Shown here: piece by piece, positions 1 to 7,109 of the stretch
Layout: each line of letters begins with the position of its first letter
Position numbering within the stretch: the stretch's first letter is position 1
Assembly: GCA_019454835.1 (NCBI GenBank)
Contig: JACFNP010000029.1
Coordinates: forward strand, 1 to 41,730
Direction: 5' to 3'
From: Rubellimicrobium sp.
GTDB taxonomy: Bacteria > Pseudomonadota > Alphaproteobacteria > Rhodobacterales > Rhodobacteraceae
DNA length: 41,730 bases
Notes under the pieces: model-generated
The model's input: the letters and a program-made list of their open reading frames with translations, nothing else
Told to the model about the DNA's origin: nothing
The model's database searches: none
Made by a program: the position numbers and the translations under genes

Positions 1-2
1 CC

Positions 3-88
3 CGTCATTGCGAGGAGGCGCAGCCGACGAAGCAACCCCGATGTTGTGTGTGAGCCGTCGGGGTTGCTTCGCTGCGCTCGCAATGACG
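3..88 (+). repeat. CGTCATTG palindrome, copy 1
   Basis: Interspersed palindrome with outer stem CGTCATTGCGAG paired to CTCGCAATGACG and inner stem AAGCAACCCCGA paired to TCGGGGTTGCTT. Each arm has its own small hairpin: GGC-GCA-GCC on the left and GC-GCA-GC on the right (read towards the centre). Strand is assigned from the longer arm (the one with GACGAAGC), which is on the left here. It lies just downstream of the GIY-YIG gene. Confidence 0.9.
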
Positions 89-136
89 AGAACCCCCGCC
101 ATCGCGAGAACACCCCGCCACTGCGCGAACCCGTCC

Positions 137-427
137 CTACCGCGCGATCTCTGGCCACAGGTCGTGCCAGAACGGGTTTTTCGCTTCGATCAGATGCAGC
201 TTTTTCCGGCGGGAGCAGCCCTTGATCTGCTTCTCGCGCAGGATCGCGGTTTCCATTGCGTCGTGGCGTTCAAACCAGACGAGGTTCTTGCAGTCGTAAC
301 GTGCGGTAAAGCCGGGGATTGCGGCGGTCCGGTGCTGCCAGACGCGGCGGGGCAGGTCCGATGTGACGCCGGTGTAGATGGTGCCCCACGGTCTGCTTGC
401 CATGATATATACCGCCGGTTCGCGCAT
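137..427 (-). CDS. GIY-YIG nuclease family protein
   Basis: Predicted single-domain GIY-YIG endonuclease of 96 residues, the usual size of stand-alone UPF0213-type members. VYIMASRPWGTIYTG holds the GIY-like (VYI) and YIG-like (YTG) halves. It is followed by the conserved arginine helix (DLPRRVWQHR), the helix with the candidate metal-binding glutamate (METAILREKQIKG) and a C-terminal NPFW segment. The biological role of these small nucleases is poorly defined. The start chosen is the ATG at 427; the frame stays open upstream to 601, but that extension only translates a palindromic repeat. The gene lies between two CGTCATTG palindromes about 50 bp away on each side. Confidence 0.85.
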   Translation of the reverse strand: MREPAVYIMASRPWGTIYTGVTSDLPRRVWQHRTAAIPGFTARYDCKNLVWFERHDAMETAILREKQIKGCSRRKKLHLIEAKNPFWHDLWPEIAR

Positions 428-477
428 GATCCCGAGATCGCGGCTTTTCGTTACGATACGGTTAACCGCTGGGGGTT

Positions 478-565
478 CGTCATTGCGAGCGAAGCGAAGC
501 AAGCTCGAACACTTGCGCGTAAGCCGTCGGGGTTGCTTCGTCAGCTTCGCTTCCTCGCAATGACG
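478..565 (-). repeat. CGTCATTG palindrome, copy 2
   Basis: Full-length copy. The left mini-hairpin is GC-GAA-GC and the right one is AGC-GAA-GCT, a stem not seen in other copies but still paired. The right end is followed by a second terminus, CTCCTCGCAATGAC, at 569-582. It sits upstream of the GIY-YIG start and is read as protein only if that gene is extended. Confidence 0.88.
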
Positions 566-607
566 GGGCTCCTCGCAATGACAGGGGAAGCGGGGCACCA
601 CAAATGA

Positions 608-634
608 AAAGAGCGGGCGTTGGCCCGCTCTTTC
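608..634 (-). terminator. Rho-independent terminator of the porin gene
   Basis: Perfect GC-rich stem (GAGCGGGC paired to GCCCGCTC, four-base loop) followed on the minus strand by CTCTTTTCATTT. It lies about 35 bp after the porin stop codon. The plus-strand side also has a short T run, so it may work in both directions. Confidence 0.85.
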
Positions 635-669
635 CGGTTGTCGAGGGAACCCCGTCAGGGGCGGGTCGT

Positions 670-1767
670 TCAGAAGGTGAACGACACCCAGGCGGTCGCG
701 CCTTCCTGATAGTCGCGGGCGCCGATCTCGTCTCCCTGATCGTGCGTGGCGTTGTCGTCGGCGTAGGACAGGCCAAGGGTGGCGCCGTTGCCCATGTCGA
801 ACTCGCCGCCGATGTAGGGTGCATCACCCGAGCCGGCGACACCGGCATAAACAGTCAGGCCGTTGCCGACAGCGTAGGAGGCGTCGATGCCCCAGTCGGC
901 AGGAGTCGCGGACTCATAGTCTTCGTAGTAGACCGACACTCCGATCGGGCCGGACGCATAGTCGACGTTGATGCCCCAAGTGTTGCCGTCGCTGACCCCG
1001 CCGGCAACAATATCTTGTGCGACGTAATGCGCGCCGACAGTGACCGGGCCGATCGGGTAGGAACCCTGGATACCGATCGAGTCGAAGCTGTAGGCGCCGG
1101 GCACCCAGCTATCAACCTTGGCATAGGCCAGCGTCACATCGGCACCGCCGAAGGTCGTGCCGACGCTGACAGCCATCACGCGGTCGTCGTAGAAGTCACC
1201 GTTCGGCCAATACCAGTCGCTATAATCCTGGTAGGCGAGCGAGAAGTTGAAGTTTCCAAAGCTGCCCGACGCGCCGACCGAGAGCTGGTCCACATCGTCA
1301 TACTGAGCTTCGGCGAGAACCGACACAGAGGCGCCGATTCCGCCCCAGGTAAGGTCACCACGCAGCACCGCCAGATCGTCCTCGCCATCAGTGGCGTCTT
1401 CAGTGAATCGGTCGGCGGCCATACCGTCGACGCCGGCCCAATGCTTGATCGCGGCGGGGTCGGTGGCGCCGAAGTAGAGAGCGGCATTTTCCGACTCGAG
1501 CCACAGGACATAATCGGACGTGTCCATGTCCTCGCTGAGATTATCGTCGGAGAGTTCAATGCTGACCGACGCGCCGGCAGTCAGGCCGTTGTTCAGCTCG
1601 ACCTTGAGGGTCGCCTCGAGATTGGCCGACCAGTAGAAGCCGTCATTGTCGCCCACGCCGACAGTATCATTGTAACCCAGTTCGGCATCACCGCCGAACG
1701 ACACGTCCGCCATGGCGGCGCCAGCGAAGGCGAAGGCCGAGGCGGAAGCGAGGAGGATGTACTTCAT
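670..1767 (-). CDS. Outer-membrane porin, Rhodobacter type
   Basis: General diffusion porin of the outer membrane, 365 residues. The ATG at 1767 begins a typical Sec signal, MKYILLASASAFAFAGAAMA, with cleavage before DVSFGG. The mature part alternates short polar and aromatic stretches (for example GAHYVAQD, VSVYYEDYES) as expected for transmembrane beta strands, is rich in Asp and Gly, and ends in VSFTF, the C-terminal phenylalanine signal used by the BAM complex. The frame is open 17 codons further upstream, but only this start gives a signal peptide, with a GAGGGA purine stretch before it. Monocistronic, with its own terminator. Closest by family to the Rhodobacter capsulatus/blastica trimeric porins; exact substrate preference cannot be read. 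Confidence 0.92.
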   Translation of the reverse strand: MKYILLASASAFAFAGAAMADVSFGGDAELGYNDTVGVGDNDGFYWSANLEATLKVELNNGLTAGASVSIELSDDNLSEDMDTSDYVLWLESENAALYFGATDPAAIKHWAGVDGMAADRFTEDATDGEDDLAVLRGDLTWGGIGASVSVLAEAQYDDVDQLSVGASGSFGNFNFSLAYQDYSDWYWPNGDFYDDRVMAVSVGTTFGGADVTLAYAKVDSWVPGAYSFDSIGIQGSYPIGPVTVGAHYVAQDIVAGGVSDGNTWGINVDYASGPIGVSVYYEDYESATPADWGIDASYAVGNGLTVYAGVAGSGDAPYIGGEFDMGNGATLGLSYADDNATHDQGDEIGARDYQEGATAWVSFTF

Positions 1768-1994
1768 GAGAGATTCCCTCGTGTTTTGCATTCCAATGAA
1801 TGCCAGTCCAACCAGCATTGGGATGTTGTTTGCGCCGAACCCCCCCGCTTCTCAAGCGGATTGGCCCTGCGTGTCGCCCGCGCCGCGAAAATGATGCAAC
1901 ATCGCCACACAGGTGCTAGGCAGGCGGCAAGGGTGCGGCGTTGCGGGGCAATTTCCGCGCACCCAGGGCAGGAACAGGGCAGAAAGGGGCAGCC

Positions 1995-2636
1995 ATGGCC
2001 ACGCTTCAGGCGATCCGCGACCGAATCGACGCCGCCGCGCGCGGGGCGGGCCGCGACCCCGGCGCCGTCACCCTGATCGCGGTCAGCAAGACCCAGCCGG
2101 ACGACCGGGTCGCCGCCGTGCTCGCGCAGGGCCAGCGCGTGTTCGGCGAGAACCGCGTGCAGGAGGCGCAATCGCGCTGGGAGGCGCGGCGCGACGGGCT
2201 GGAGCTGCATCTGATCGGCCCGCTCCAGACCAACAAGGCCCGCGCCGCCGTGGCCCTGTTCGATGTGATCCACACGGTCGACCGCGCCCGGCTGGTGGCG
2301 GTGCTGGCGCGGCTGGCACAGGAACGCGGCCACAGCCCGGCGCTGTTCGTGCAGGTGAACACCGGCGATGAATCGCAAAAGGCAGGCTGCGCGGTGGCCG
2401 AGGTCGACGCGCTGGTCGCCCAGGTCCGGGGCGAGGGGCTGCCGCTGCTGGGCCTCATGTGCATCCCGCCGGTGGACGCCGACCCGGCGCCACATTTCCG
2501 CGCCCTGCGGGCCATGGCCGAACGCAACGGGCTGGCGGGCCTGTCGATGGGCATGAGCGCCGATTTCGAGACCGCCGTGACCGAGGGCGCCACCCATGTG
2601 CGGGTGGGGTCCGCACTGTTCGGCGCGCGCGGGTAG
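1995..2636 (+). CDS. yggS: YggS/PROSC-family PLP homeostasis protein
   Basis: Pyridoxal 5'-phosphate carrier protein that buffers free PLP; the family has an alanine-racemase-like TIM barrel but no known catalysis. 213 residues. The PLP lysine is K32 in LIAVSKTQP, followed by the family hallmarks VFGENRVQEAQ, LHLIGPLQTNK and, near the end, LSMGMSADFETAV with VRVGSALFG for phosphate binding. The start at 1995 (MATLQAIRDR) follows an AAAGGGG Shine-Dalgarno. The frame opens 18 codons earlier, but that part is unlike the family. Divergent from the porin and convergent with epmA; a palindromic repeat fills the gap after it. Confidence 0.93.
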   Translation: MATLQAIRDRIDAAARGAGRDPGAVTLIAVSKTQPDDRVAAVLAQGQRVFGENRVQEAQSRWEARRDGLELHLIGPLQTNKARAAVALFDVIHTVDRARLVAVLARLAQERGHSPALFVQVNTGDESQKAGCAVAEVDALVAQVRGEGLPLLGLMCIPPVDADPAPHFRALRAMAERNGLAGLSMGMSADFETAVTEGATHVRVGSALFGARG

Positions 2637-2645
2637 GGGGGTGTT

Positions 2646-2733
2646 CGTCATTGCGAGGAGCCGCAGGCGACGAAGCAACCTCGATGTTGTGTGTGAGCGG
2701 TCGAGGTTGCTTCGGCTTCGCCTCGCAATGACG
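2646..2733 (+). repeat. CGTCATTG palindrome, copy 3
   Basis: Located between the convergent yggS and epmA genes. Mini-hairpins: GCC-GCA-GGC on the left and GGC-GAA-GCC on the right (read inward). These differ, so a straight long hairpin would be mismatched here while each mini-hairpin still pairs. Two extra right-hand termini follow, ending near 2757 and 2787. Confidence 0.9.
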
Positions 2734-2794
2734 GGGCACTTCGCCTCGCAATGACGGGGGAAAGGCTGACGCCTCCTCGCAATGACGAACCCCC

Positions 2795-3832
2795 CTACCC
2801 CGCAGGCGCCCATTGCACCAGATCAACCCTTGGCGCGCCCGTCGCCAGCATCACCAGCCGGTCGAAGCCCAGCGCGATTCCGGCGGTGGGCGGCATGAGC
2901 GGCAGCGCCGCCAGCAGCGCCTCGTCCAGCGGGTAGCGGGTGCCATAAACGCGGGCCTTCTCGTCCATCTCGGCCTCGAAGCGGGCGCGCTGCTCGACCG
3001 GGTCGGTCAGCTCGCCGAAGCCGTTGGCCAGTTCCACCCCGCAGGCATAGACCTCGAATCGTTCCGAAAACCGCGCGTCATCCGGGCAGCGCCGCGCCAG
3101 CGCGGCCTCGGCGGCGGGGTAGCGGTCGAGCACGGTCAGCCGCCCGTGGCCCAGATGCGCCTCGATGCGCGCGACCAGAACGTGACTGAACATCGCCGAC
3201 CAGGTGTCGCCGTCGCCGGGCCGCAGCCCGGTGGCGCGCATCTGCGCCCGCAGCGCGGCGGCATCGGGCGCACCGTCCGGCGCCAGCGTCGCCGCAAGGT
3301 CGATCCCGGCCAGCCGCGCAAAGGCATCGGCGACCGACAGGCGCTCAAACGGCGCGAACGGGTCGCAGGTGGCGTCACCGTGGCGCAGCACCGCCACACC
3401 CGCCGCGCGCGCGGCGATCCGCGCCATGGCGGCCACGTCCCCCATGAGAACCGCATAGTCCGCGCCGCAGCGGTACCATTCCAGCATGGTGAATTCGGCG
3501 GCATGGCGCGGCCCGCCCTCGCGGTTGCGCCAGACATGGGCAAAGGCGGCGATGCGCCGTTCCCCGGCGGCGATGAGCTTCTTCATCGCAAATTCCGGCG
3601 AGGTATGCAGATAGCGCGTCTCGCCCCGGCCCTCGGTGTCCAGCAGCCGGGTCTCGAAGGCGTGCAGATGCGCCTCGTTGCCGGGGCTGGCGACCAGCGC
3701 GGCGGGATCGACCTCGGTGAAGCCTTCATCGTCGAGCCAGGCGCGCAGCCCCTTCTGGATGCGGTTGCGGGCCAGCAACAACGGGCGACGGTCGGCGTGG
3801 CGGGCGGGGTGCCACCAGTCGGAATCGGTCAA
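2795..3832 (-). CDS. epmA: EF-P--(R)-beta-lysine ligase EpmA
   Basis: Class II lysyl-tRNA-synthetase paralogue that attaches (R)-beta-lysine to lysine 34 of elongation factor P, rescuing ribosomes at polyproline stretches. At 345 residues it is a catalytic core only, without the tRNA anticodon-binding domain of LysS, the mark of EpmA/PoxA/GenX. Visible are [13 protein letters not shown] (74-86), class II motif 2 from W101 to Y120 with R102 and E113, and motif 3 GIALGFDRL near 318-326. The only start in the open frame is TTG at 3832, behind GAGGCC, and it gives the expected [10 protein letters not shown] terminus. Divergent from its substrate gene efp, which makes the identification strong. 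EpmB, which makes beta-lysine, is not in the window. Confidence 0.93.
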   Translation of the reverse strand: MTDSDWWHPARHADRRPLLLARNRIQKGLRAWLDDEGFTEVDPAALVASPGNEAHLHAFETRLLDTEGRGETRYLHTSPEFAMKKLIAAGERRIAAFAHVWRNREGGPRHAAEFTMLEWYRCGADYAVLMGDVAAMARIAARAAGVAVLRHGDATCDPFAPFERLSVADAFARLAGIDLAATLAPDGAPDAAALRAQMRATGLRPGDGDTWSAMFSHVLVARIEAHLGHGRLTVLDRYPAAEAALARRCPDDARFSERFEVYACGVELANGFGELTDPVEQRARFEAEMDEKARVYGTRYPLDEALLAALPLMPPTAGIALGFDRLVMLATGAPRVDLVQWAPAG

Positions 3833-3930
3833 TTCGGCCTCGGGGCTGGCGTGGTGGCGGAAAATACGCTACGGGCGCCGGTGTCTCGCGGCGCTCCGGG
3901 CGCCGCTTTCCATTCGCAAGGGATCATCCC

Positions 3931-4500
3931 GTGGTCAAGGTCATTGCCTCTTCGCTGCGCAAGGGGAACGTCGTCGATATGGACGGGCGCCTGTACGTCG
4001 TCCTCAACGCCTCCAACTTCCACCCCGGCAAGGGCGTGCCCACCACCAGCGCCGACCTGCGCCGCATCTCGGACGGGGTGAAGGTGTCGGAACGCTGGAA
4101 GACCACCGACCAGGTCGAACGCGCCACCGTCGATGAACGCGAATACGATTTCCTCTACGAGGACGGCGAAGGCTATCACTTCATGGAGCCGCAGACCTAC
4201 GACCAGATCGTCGTTTCCGCCGACGTGATGGGCGACAGCAAGGTCTATCTCCAGGAGGGAATGCGCTGCTACGTCAAGACCCACGAAGGCGTGGCGATCG
4301 CGCTGGACGTGCCGCAGAAGATCACCGTCGAGATCACCGAGACCGAGCCGGTGCTGAAGGGCCAGACGGCCTCGTCGTCCTACAAGCCCGCGATGACCGA
4401 CATCGGCGTGCGCGTCATGGTCCCCGGCCATATCGACGCGGGCACCCGCATCGTGATCCACACCGACGACAATTCCTACGTGGAACGCGCCAAGGACTGA
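3931..4500 (+). CDS. efp: Translation elongation factor P
   Basis: Binds between the ribosomal P and E sites and promotes peptide-bond formation at consecutive prolines. 189 residues with the three-barrel layout: an N-terminal KOW-like domain ([16 protein letters not shown]), a middle domain and a C-terminal OB domain ending [19 protein letters not shown]. The modification loop reads FHPGKGVP with the lysine at position 34, matching the EpmA target. The start is GTG at 3931, preceded by GGGATCATCCC; MVKVIASS is the usual alphaproteobacterial N terminus. The 98-bp divergent region shared with epmA should hold both promoters, but I see no convincing hexamer pair there. Confidence 0.96.
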   Translation: MVKVIASSLRKGNVVDMDGRLYVVLNASNFHPGKGVPTTSADLRRISDGVKVSERWKTTDQVERATVDEREYDFLYEDGEGYHFMEPQTYDQIVVSADVMGDSKVYLQEGMRCYVKTHEGVAIALDVPQKITVEITETEPVLKGQTASSSYKPAMTDIGVRVMVPGHIDAGTRIVIHTDDNSYVERAKD

Positions 4501-4575
4501 GGCGCGCCGTCATTGCGAGGACCGGGGCGCGCCGTCATTGCGAGGACCGGGGCGCGCCGTCATTGCGAGGAGCCG
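4501..4575 (+). repeat. 25-bp tandem repeat, three units
   Basis: Three head-to-tail 25-bp units starting at 4501, 4526 and 4551, right after the efp stop codon. The first two are identical and the third merges into palindrome copy 4. Each unit holds GGCGCGCC (an AscI site) plus the first 12 bases of the palindrome, CGTCATTGCGAG. Confidence 0.95.
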
Positions 4576-4645
4576 AAGGCGACGAAGCAACCTCGATGCT
4601 GTGTGTGAGCGGTCGGGGTTGCTTCGGCTGCGCCTCGCAATGACG
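4558..4645 (+). repeat. CGTCATTG palindrome, copy 4
   Basis: Between the convergent efp and ilvE genes, ending 8 bp from the ilvE stop codon. Mini-hairpins: GCC-GAA-GGC on the left and GGC-GCA-GCC on the right. Its left terminus has been iterated into the 25-bp tandem repeat. Confidence 0.9.
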
Positions 4646-4653
4646 GCTGATGC

Positions 4654-5523
4654 TCAGGCGCGGACGCGCTTTTCGTAGTCGGTGGCGATCTCGCGGGCGA
4701 GGGCGCCGACCTCGAACCTGTGCTCGCCGATCTGGCCCACCGGAGTCACCTCGGCGGCGGTGCCGGTCAGCCAGCACTGGTCGAACCCGGCCAGTTCCTC
4801 GGGCAGGATGTGGCGTTCGTGCACCTTCACGCCCTTCTCGGCCAGCATTTCCAGCACGGTCTGCCGCGTCAGGCCGTTCAGGAAGCAATCGGGCAGCGGC
4901 GTGTGCACCTCGTCGCCCTTGACGAAGAAGATGTTCGCGCTCGTCGCCTCGGCCACATAGCCGCGATAATCATACATCATCGCATCCGAGCAGCCCTTGT
5001 CGGCGGCGGCGTGCTTGGACATCGTGCAGATCATGTAAAGCCCGGCGGCCTTGGCGCTGAACGGGATCGTCGCCGGATCGGGGCGGCGCCATTTCGCGAT
5101 GTCGAGCTTCGCGCCGCTGAGCTTGGCGTCGCCGTAGTAGCTGCCCCATTCCCAGCCTGCGATGGCCAGATGCACCGGGTTGCCGCGCGCCGAGACGCCC
5201 ATCTCGGAGCCTGCGCCGCGCCAGGCGATGGGCCGCACATAGGCATCGGTCCAGCCGTTCGCCTGCAGCATCGCGTATTTCGCGGCCTCGATCTGGTCGA
5301 TGGTGAAGGGGATCTCGAAATCGAGCGCATTGGCCGAGGCCTTCAGGCGCCGGTTGTGCTGTTCGCTCTTGAAGATCGTGCCGTTGTAGCAGCGCTCGCC
5401 CTCAAAGACGGACGAGGCGTAATGCAGCGCATGGGTCAGCAGATGCACCTTCGCCTCGCGCCAGGGCACCATCTCTCCGTCGACCCAGATCCAGCCATCG
5501 CGATCATCATAGGCACCGGCCAT
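4654..5523 (-). CDS. ilvE: Branched-chain amino acid aminotransferase
   Basis: Fold-type IV PLP transaminase catalysing the last step of valine, leucine and isoleucine synthesis and the first step of their breakdown. 289 residues. Visible are HYASSVFEGERCY (34-46), RPIAWRGAGSEMGVS, the PLP lysine K158 in FSAKAAGLY, EATSANIFFVKGDEV and, in the C-terminal half, LNGLTRQTVLEMLAEKG with WLTGTAAEVTPVG. The start is ATG 5523, directly after a strong GGAGGAA Shine-Dalgarno; the frame remains open far upstream, but those residues are antisense to petP. Its promoter (TTGACA, 17-bp spacer, TAGCGA) lies in the region shared with petP. Confidence 0.95.
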   Translation of the reverse strand: MAGAYDDRDGWIWVDGEMVPWREAKVHLLTHALHYASSVFEGERCYNGTIFKSEQHNRRLKASANALDFEIPFTIDQIEAAKYAMLQANGWTDAYVRPIAWRGAGSEMGVSARGNPVHLAIAGWEWGSYYGDAKLSGAKLDIAKWRRPDPATIPFSAKAAGLYMICTMSKHAAADKGCSDAMMYDYRGYVAEATSANIFFVKGDEVHTPLPDCFLNGLTRQTVLEMLAEKGVKVHERHILPEELAGFDQCWLTGTAAEVTPVGQIGEHRFEVGALAREIATDYEKRVRA

Positions 5524-5596
5524 CGCTTCCTCCATCCGGTCTGATTCGTTCGCGCCCAGATGCCCGCAGGACACATTCTTGCGCCGAACACGCTTT

Positions 5597-5625
5597 TCGC
5601 TAGCAGTCGCCCCTTGGAGTGTCAA
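5597..5625 (-). promoter_or_regulatory. Probable sigma70-type promoter of ilvE
   Basis: On the minus strand, a perfect -35 TTGACA (5625-5620), a 17-bp spacer and -10 TAGCGA (5602-5597), about 75 bp before the ilvE start. The -35 abuts the -35 of the petP promoter. Confidence 0.6.
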
Positions 5626-5642
5626 CAAGGCTGACGTATTGT
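5614..5642 (+). promoter_or_regulatory. Possible promoter of petP-petR
   Basis: TTGGAG (5614-5619), a 17-bp spacer and TATTGT (5637-5642), some 20 bp ahead of the petP start. The spacer overlaps the ilvE -35, so the two divergent promoters probably compete for polymerase. Confidence 0.45.
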
Positions 5643-5661
5643 CGGGCGAAAGGAGAAAGCC

Positions 5662-6165
5662 ATGGCCGAGCGGCAGACCGCGCCCGGAACGGGTGCCTTC
5701 AGCGACGAGGAACTGCGCCGCAGCATCGAGGCCCTGTTCTTCGCCTACCGCGCCTTCACCGCCGATCCCGACCGAATTCTCGAGGTCCGGGGCCTTGGCC
5801 GCGCCCATCACCGCGCCATCCACTTCATCAACCGCCAGCCCGGCATGACGGTCAGCACGCTGCTGTTCACGCTGGGCATCACCAAGCAGGCGCTGAACCG
5901 GGTGCTGCGGCGGCTGATCGCCGAGGGCCTCGTGCGCAGCGACATCGGCCGGGGCGACCGCCGCAACCGCCACCTGTTCCTGACGCCCGCCGGTGCGGCG
6001 CTGGAACACGAACTCTCGGACGCCCAGCGCGCCCGCGTCGGCGGCGCCTTCCGCGCGGCGGGGACCGACGCGGTCGCGGGCTTTCGCGCCGTGCTCGAGG
6101 CGATGATGGATGACGACGGCCGCCGCAGCTATGCCGCGCTGGGCGATGCGCGGAGGCCCGGATGA
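5662..6165 (+). CDS. petP: MarR-family regulator, PetP-like
   Basis: Winged-helix DNA-binding protein of 167 residues. The recognition region MTVSTLLFTLGITKQALNRVLRRLIAEGLV is followed by the wing (SDIGRGDRRNRHLFLTPAG), the standard MarR order. Its 3' end overlaps the downstream response regulator by ATGA, and the pair corresponds to petP-petR of Rhodobacter capsulatus, where they precede the cytochrome bc1 operon and are needed for its function. The symbol rests on this arrangement more than on sequence comparison. The start at 5662 follows AAAGGAGAAAG, a strong ribosome-binding site. The ilvE promoter is an obvious possible operator target. Confidence 0.8.
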   Translation: MAERQTAPGTGAFSDEELRRSIEALFFAYRAFTADPDRILEVRGLGRAHHRAIHFINRQPGMTVSTLLFTLGITKQALNRVLRRLIAEGLVRSDIGRGDRRNRHLFLTPAGAALEHELSDAQRARVGGAFRAAGTDAVAGFRAVLEAMMDDDGRRSYAALGDARRPG

Positions 6166-6854
6166 ACGACGCACCCGCCCATCTGCTGATCGTCGACGAC
6201 GACGAACGCCTGCGCAGCCTGTTGCAGAAATTCCTGCGCCGCGAGGGTTTTCTGGTCACCACGGCGCGTGATGCGGGCCATGCGCGGCGGATCCTGGCGG
6301 GGCTGGACTTCGATCTCGTGGTGCTCGACGTGATGATGCCCGGCGAGGACGGCATCAGCTTCTGCCACTGGTTGCACGGGCGCGGCGCGATGCCGGTGCT
6401 GCTGCTGACCGCGCGCGAGGGCACCGCCGACCGGATCGCGGGCCTCGAGGCCGGGGCCGACGACTACCTCGGCAAGCCCTTCGACCCGCGCGAACTGGTG
6501 CTGCGCATCAACGCCATCCTGCGCCGCGTGCCCAGGGCAAGGACCGGGCCGCGCAGCCTGCAGATCGGGGCGCTGCGCTACGATCTCGAACGCGGCGAAC
6601 TGTGGTCCGGCGACCAGCCGGTGCGCCTCACCCAGAGCGAGGCGCAACTCCTGCGCCTCCTCGCCGCCCGCCCCGGCGAGGTGCTGAGCCGCGCCGCGCT
6701 GGTCGAGGAACTGGGACAGGGCGGCGAGCCGGTGCAGGAACGCGCCATCGACGTGCAGATCACCCGCCTGCGCCGCAAGCTGGAACCCGACCCACGCCAG
6801 CCGCGTTTCCTGCAGACCGTGCGCGGGCTGGGGTATCTGCTGGCGCCGGAGTGA
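6162..6854 (+). CDS. petR: OmpR-family response regulator, PetR-like
   Basis: Two-component response regulator of 230 residues. The receiver domain has the acidic pair D12/D13, phosphoacceptor D56 in LVVLDVMMPGEDG, T83 in LLTARE and K105 in YLGKPFDPREL. The C-terminal OmpR-type winged helix runs from about residue 130 to TVRGLGYLLAPE. It starts inside the petP stop codon (ATGA), implying translational coupling. No histidine kinase gene lies nearby; in Rhodobacter capsulatus, too, petR sits with petP and without a kinase gene beside it. Here it is followed by repeats and ribA, not by petABC. Confidence 0.88.
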   Translation: MNDAPAHLLIVDDDERLRSLLQKFLRREGFLVTTARDAGHARRILAGLDFDLVVLDVMMPGEDGISFCHWLHGRGAMPVLLLTAREGTADRIAGLEAGADDYLGKPFDPRELVLRINAILRRVPRARTGPRSLQIGALRYDLERGELWSGDQPVRLTQSEAQLLRLLAARPGEVLSRAALVEELGQGGEPVQERAIDVQITRLRRKLEPDPRQPRFLQTVRGLGYLLAPE

Positions 6855-6923
6855 CGGCGCCGCCCAGGGCAATCGCGCGAACTGCCCTGCGCGGGCTGGC
6901 GCGGCATCGCCGCCCGCAAATCC

Positions 6924-7013
6924 CGTCATTGCGAACGAAGTGAAGCAATCCATGCCGGGCGCAGCGCCCGGCCCCGTGGATTGCCGCGTCGCCTGCGGCT
7001 CCTCGCAATGACG
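6924..7013 (-). repeat. CGTCATTG palindrome, copy 5 (GCAATCC subfamily)
   Basis: The outer stem is as in the other copies, but the inner stem is GCAATCC paired to GGATTGC, with an extra CCGGGC/GCCCGG hairpin at the centre. Mini-hairpins: AC-GAA-GT on the left and GCC-GCA-GGC on the right. Confidence 0.85.
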
Positions 7014-7023
7014 GAGGTGTTCT

Positions 7024-7109
7024 CGTCCTTGCGAGCGCAGCGAAGCAACCCCGAACGCTCACACACGACATCGGGGTTGCTTCGTCGCCTGCGGCTCCTC
7101 GCAATGACG
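7024..7109 (-). repeat. CGTCATTG palindrome, copy 6
   Basis: Typical GCAACCCCGA subfamily copy with one changed base in the left terminus (CGTCCTTG). Mini-hairpins: GC-GCA-GC on the left and GCC-GCA-GGC on the right. It lies 10 bp after copy 5. Confidence 0.87.

Noticed and set aside
428..601. N-terminal extension of the GIY-YIG frame by 58 codons
   Set aside because: The added residues translate palindrome copy 2 and its doubled right end; the family starts at MREPAVYIMAS.
604..2076. 490-codon open frame on the plus strand across the porin
   Set aside because: Shadow of the porin gene on the other strand; no family features, and the porin has a signal peptide and terminator.
4654..6174. 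506-codon reading of the ilvE frame
   Set aside because: The first ~217 codons are antisense to petP and the shared promoter; a strong ribosome site and family start are at 5523.
7024..7109. Palindromes as ordinary Rho-independent terminators
   Set aside because: No T runs follow them, and copies 12 and 13 lie between divergent genes where a terminator is not needed; some effect on transcripts remains possible.
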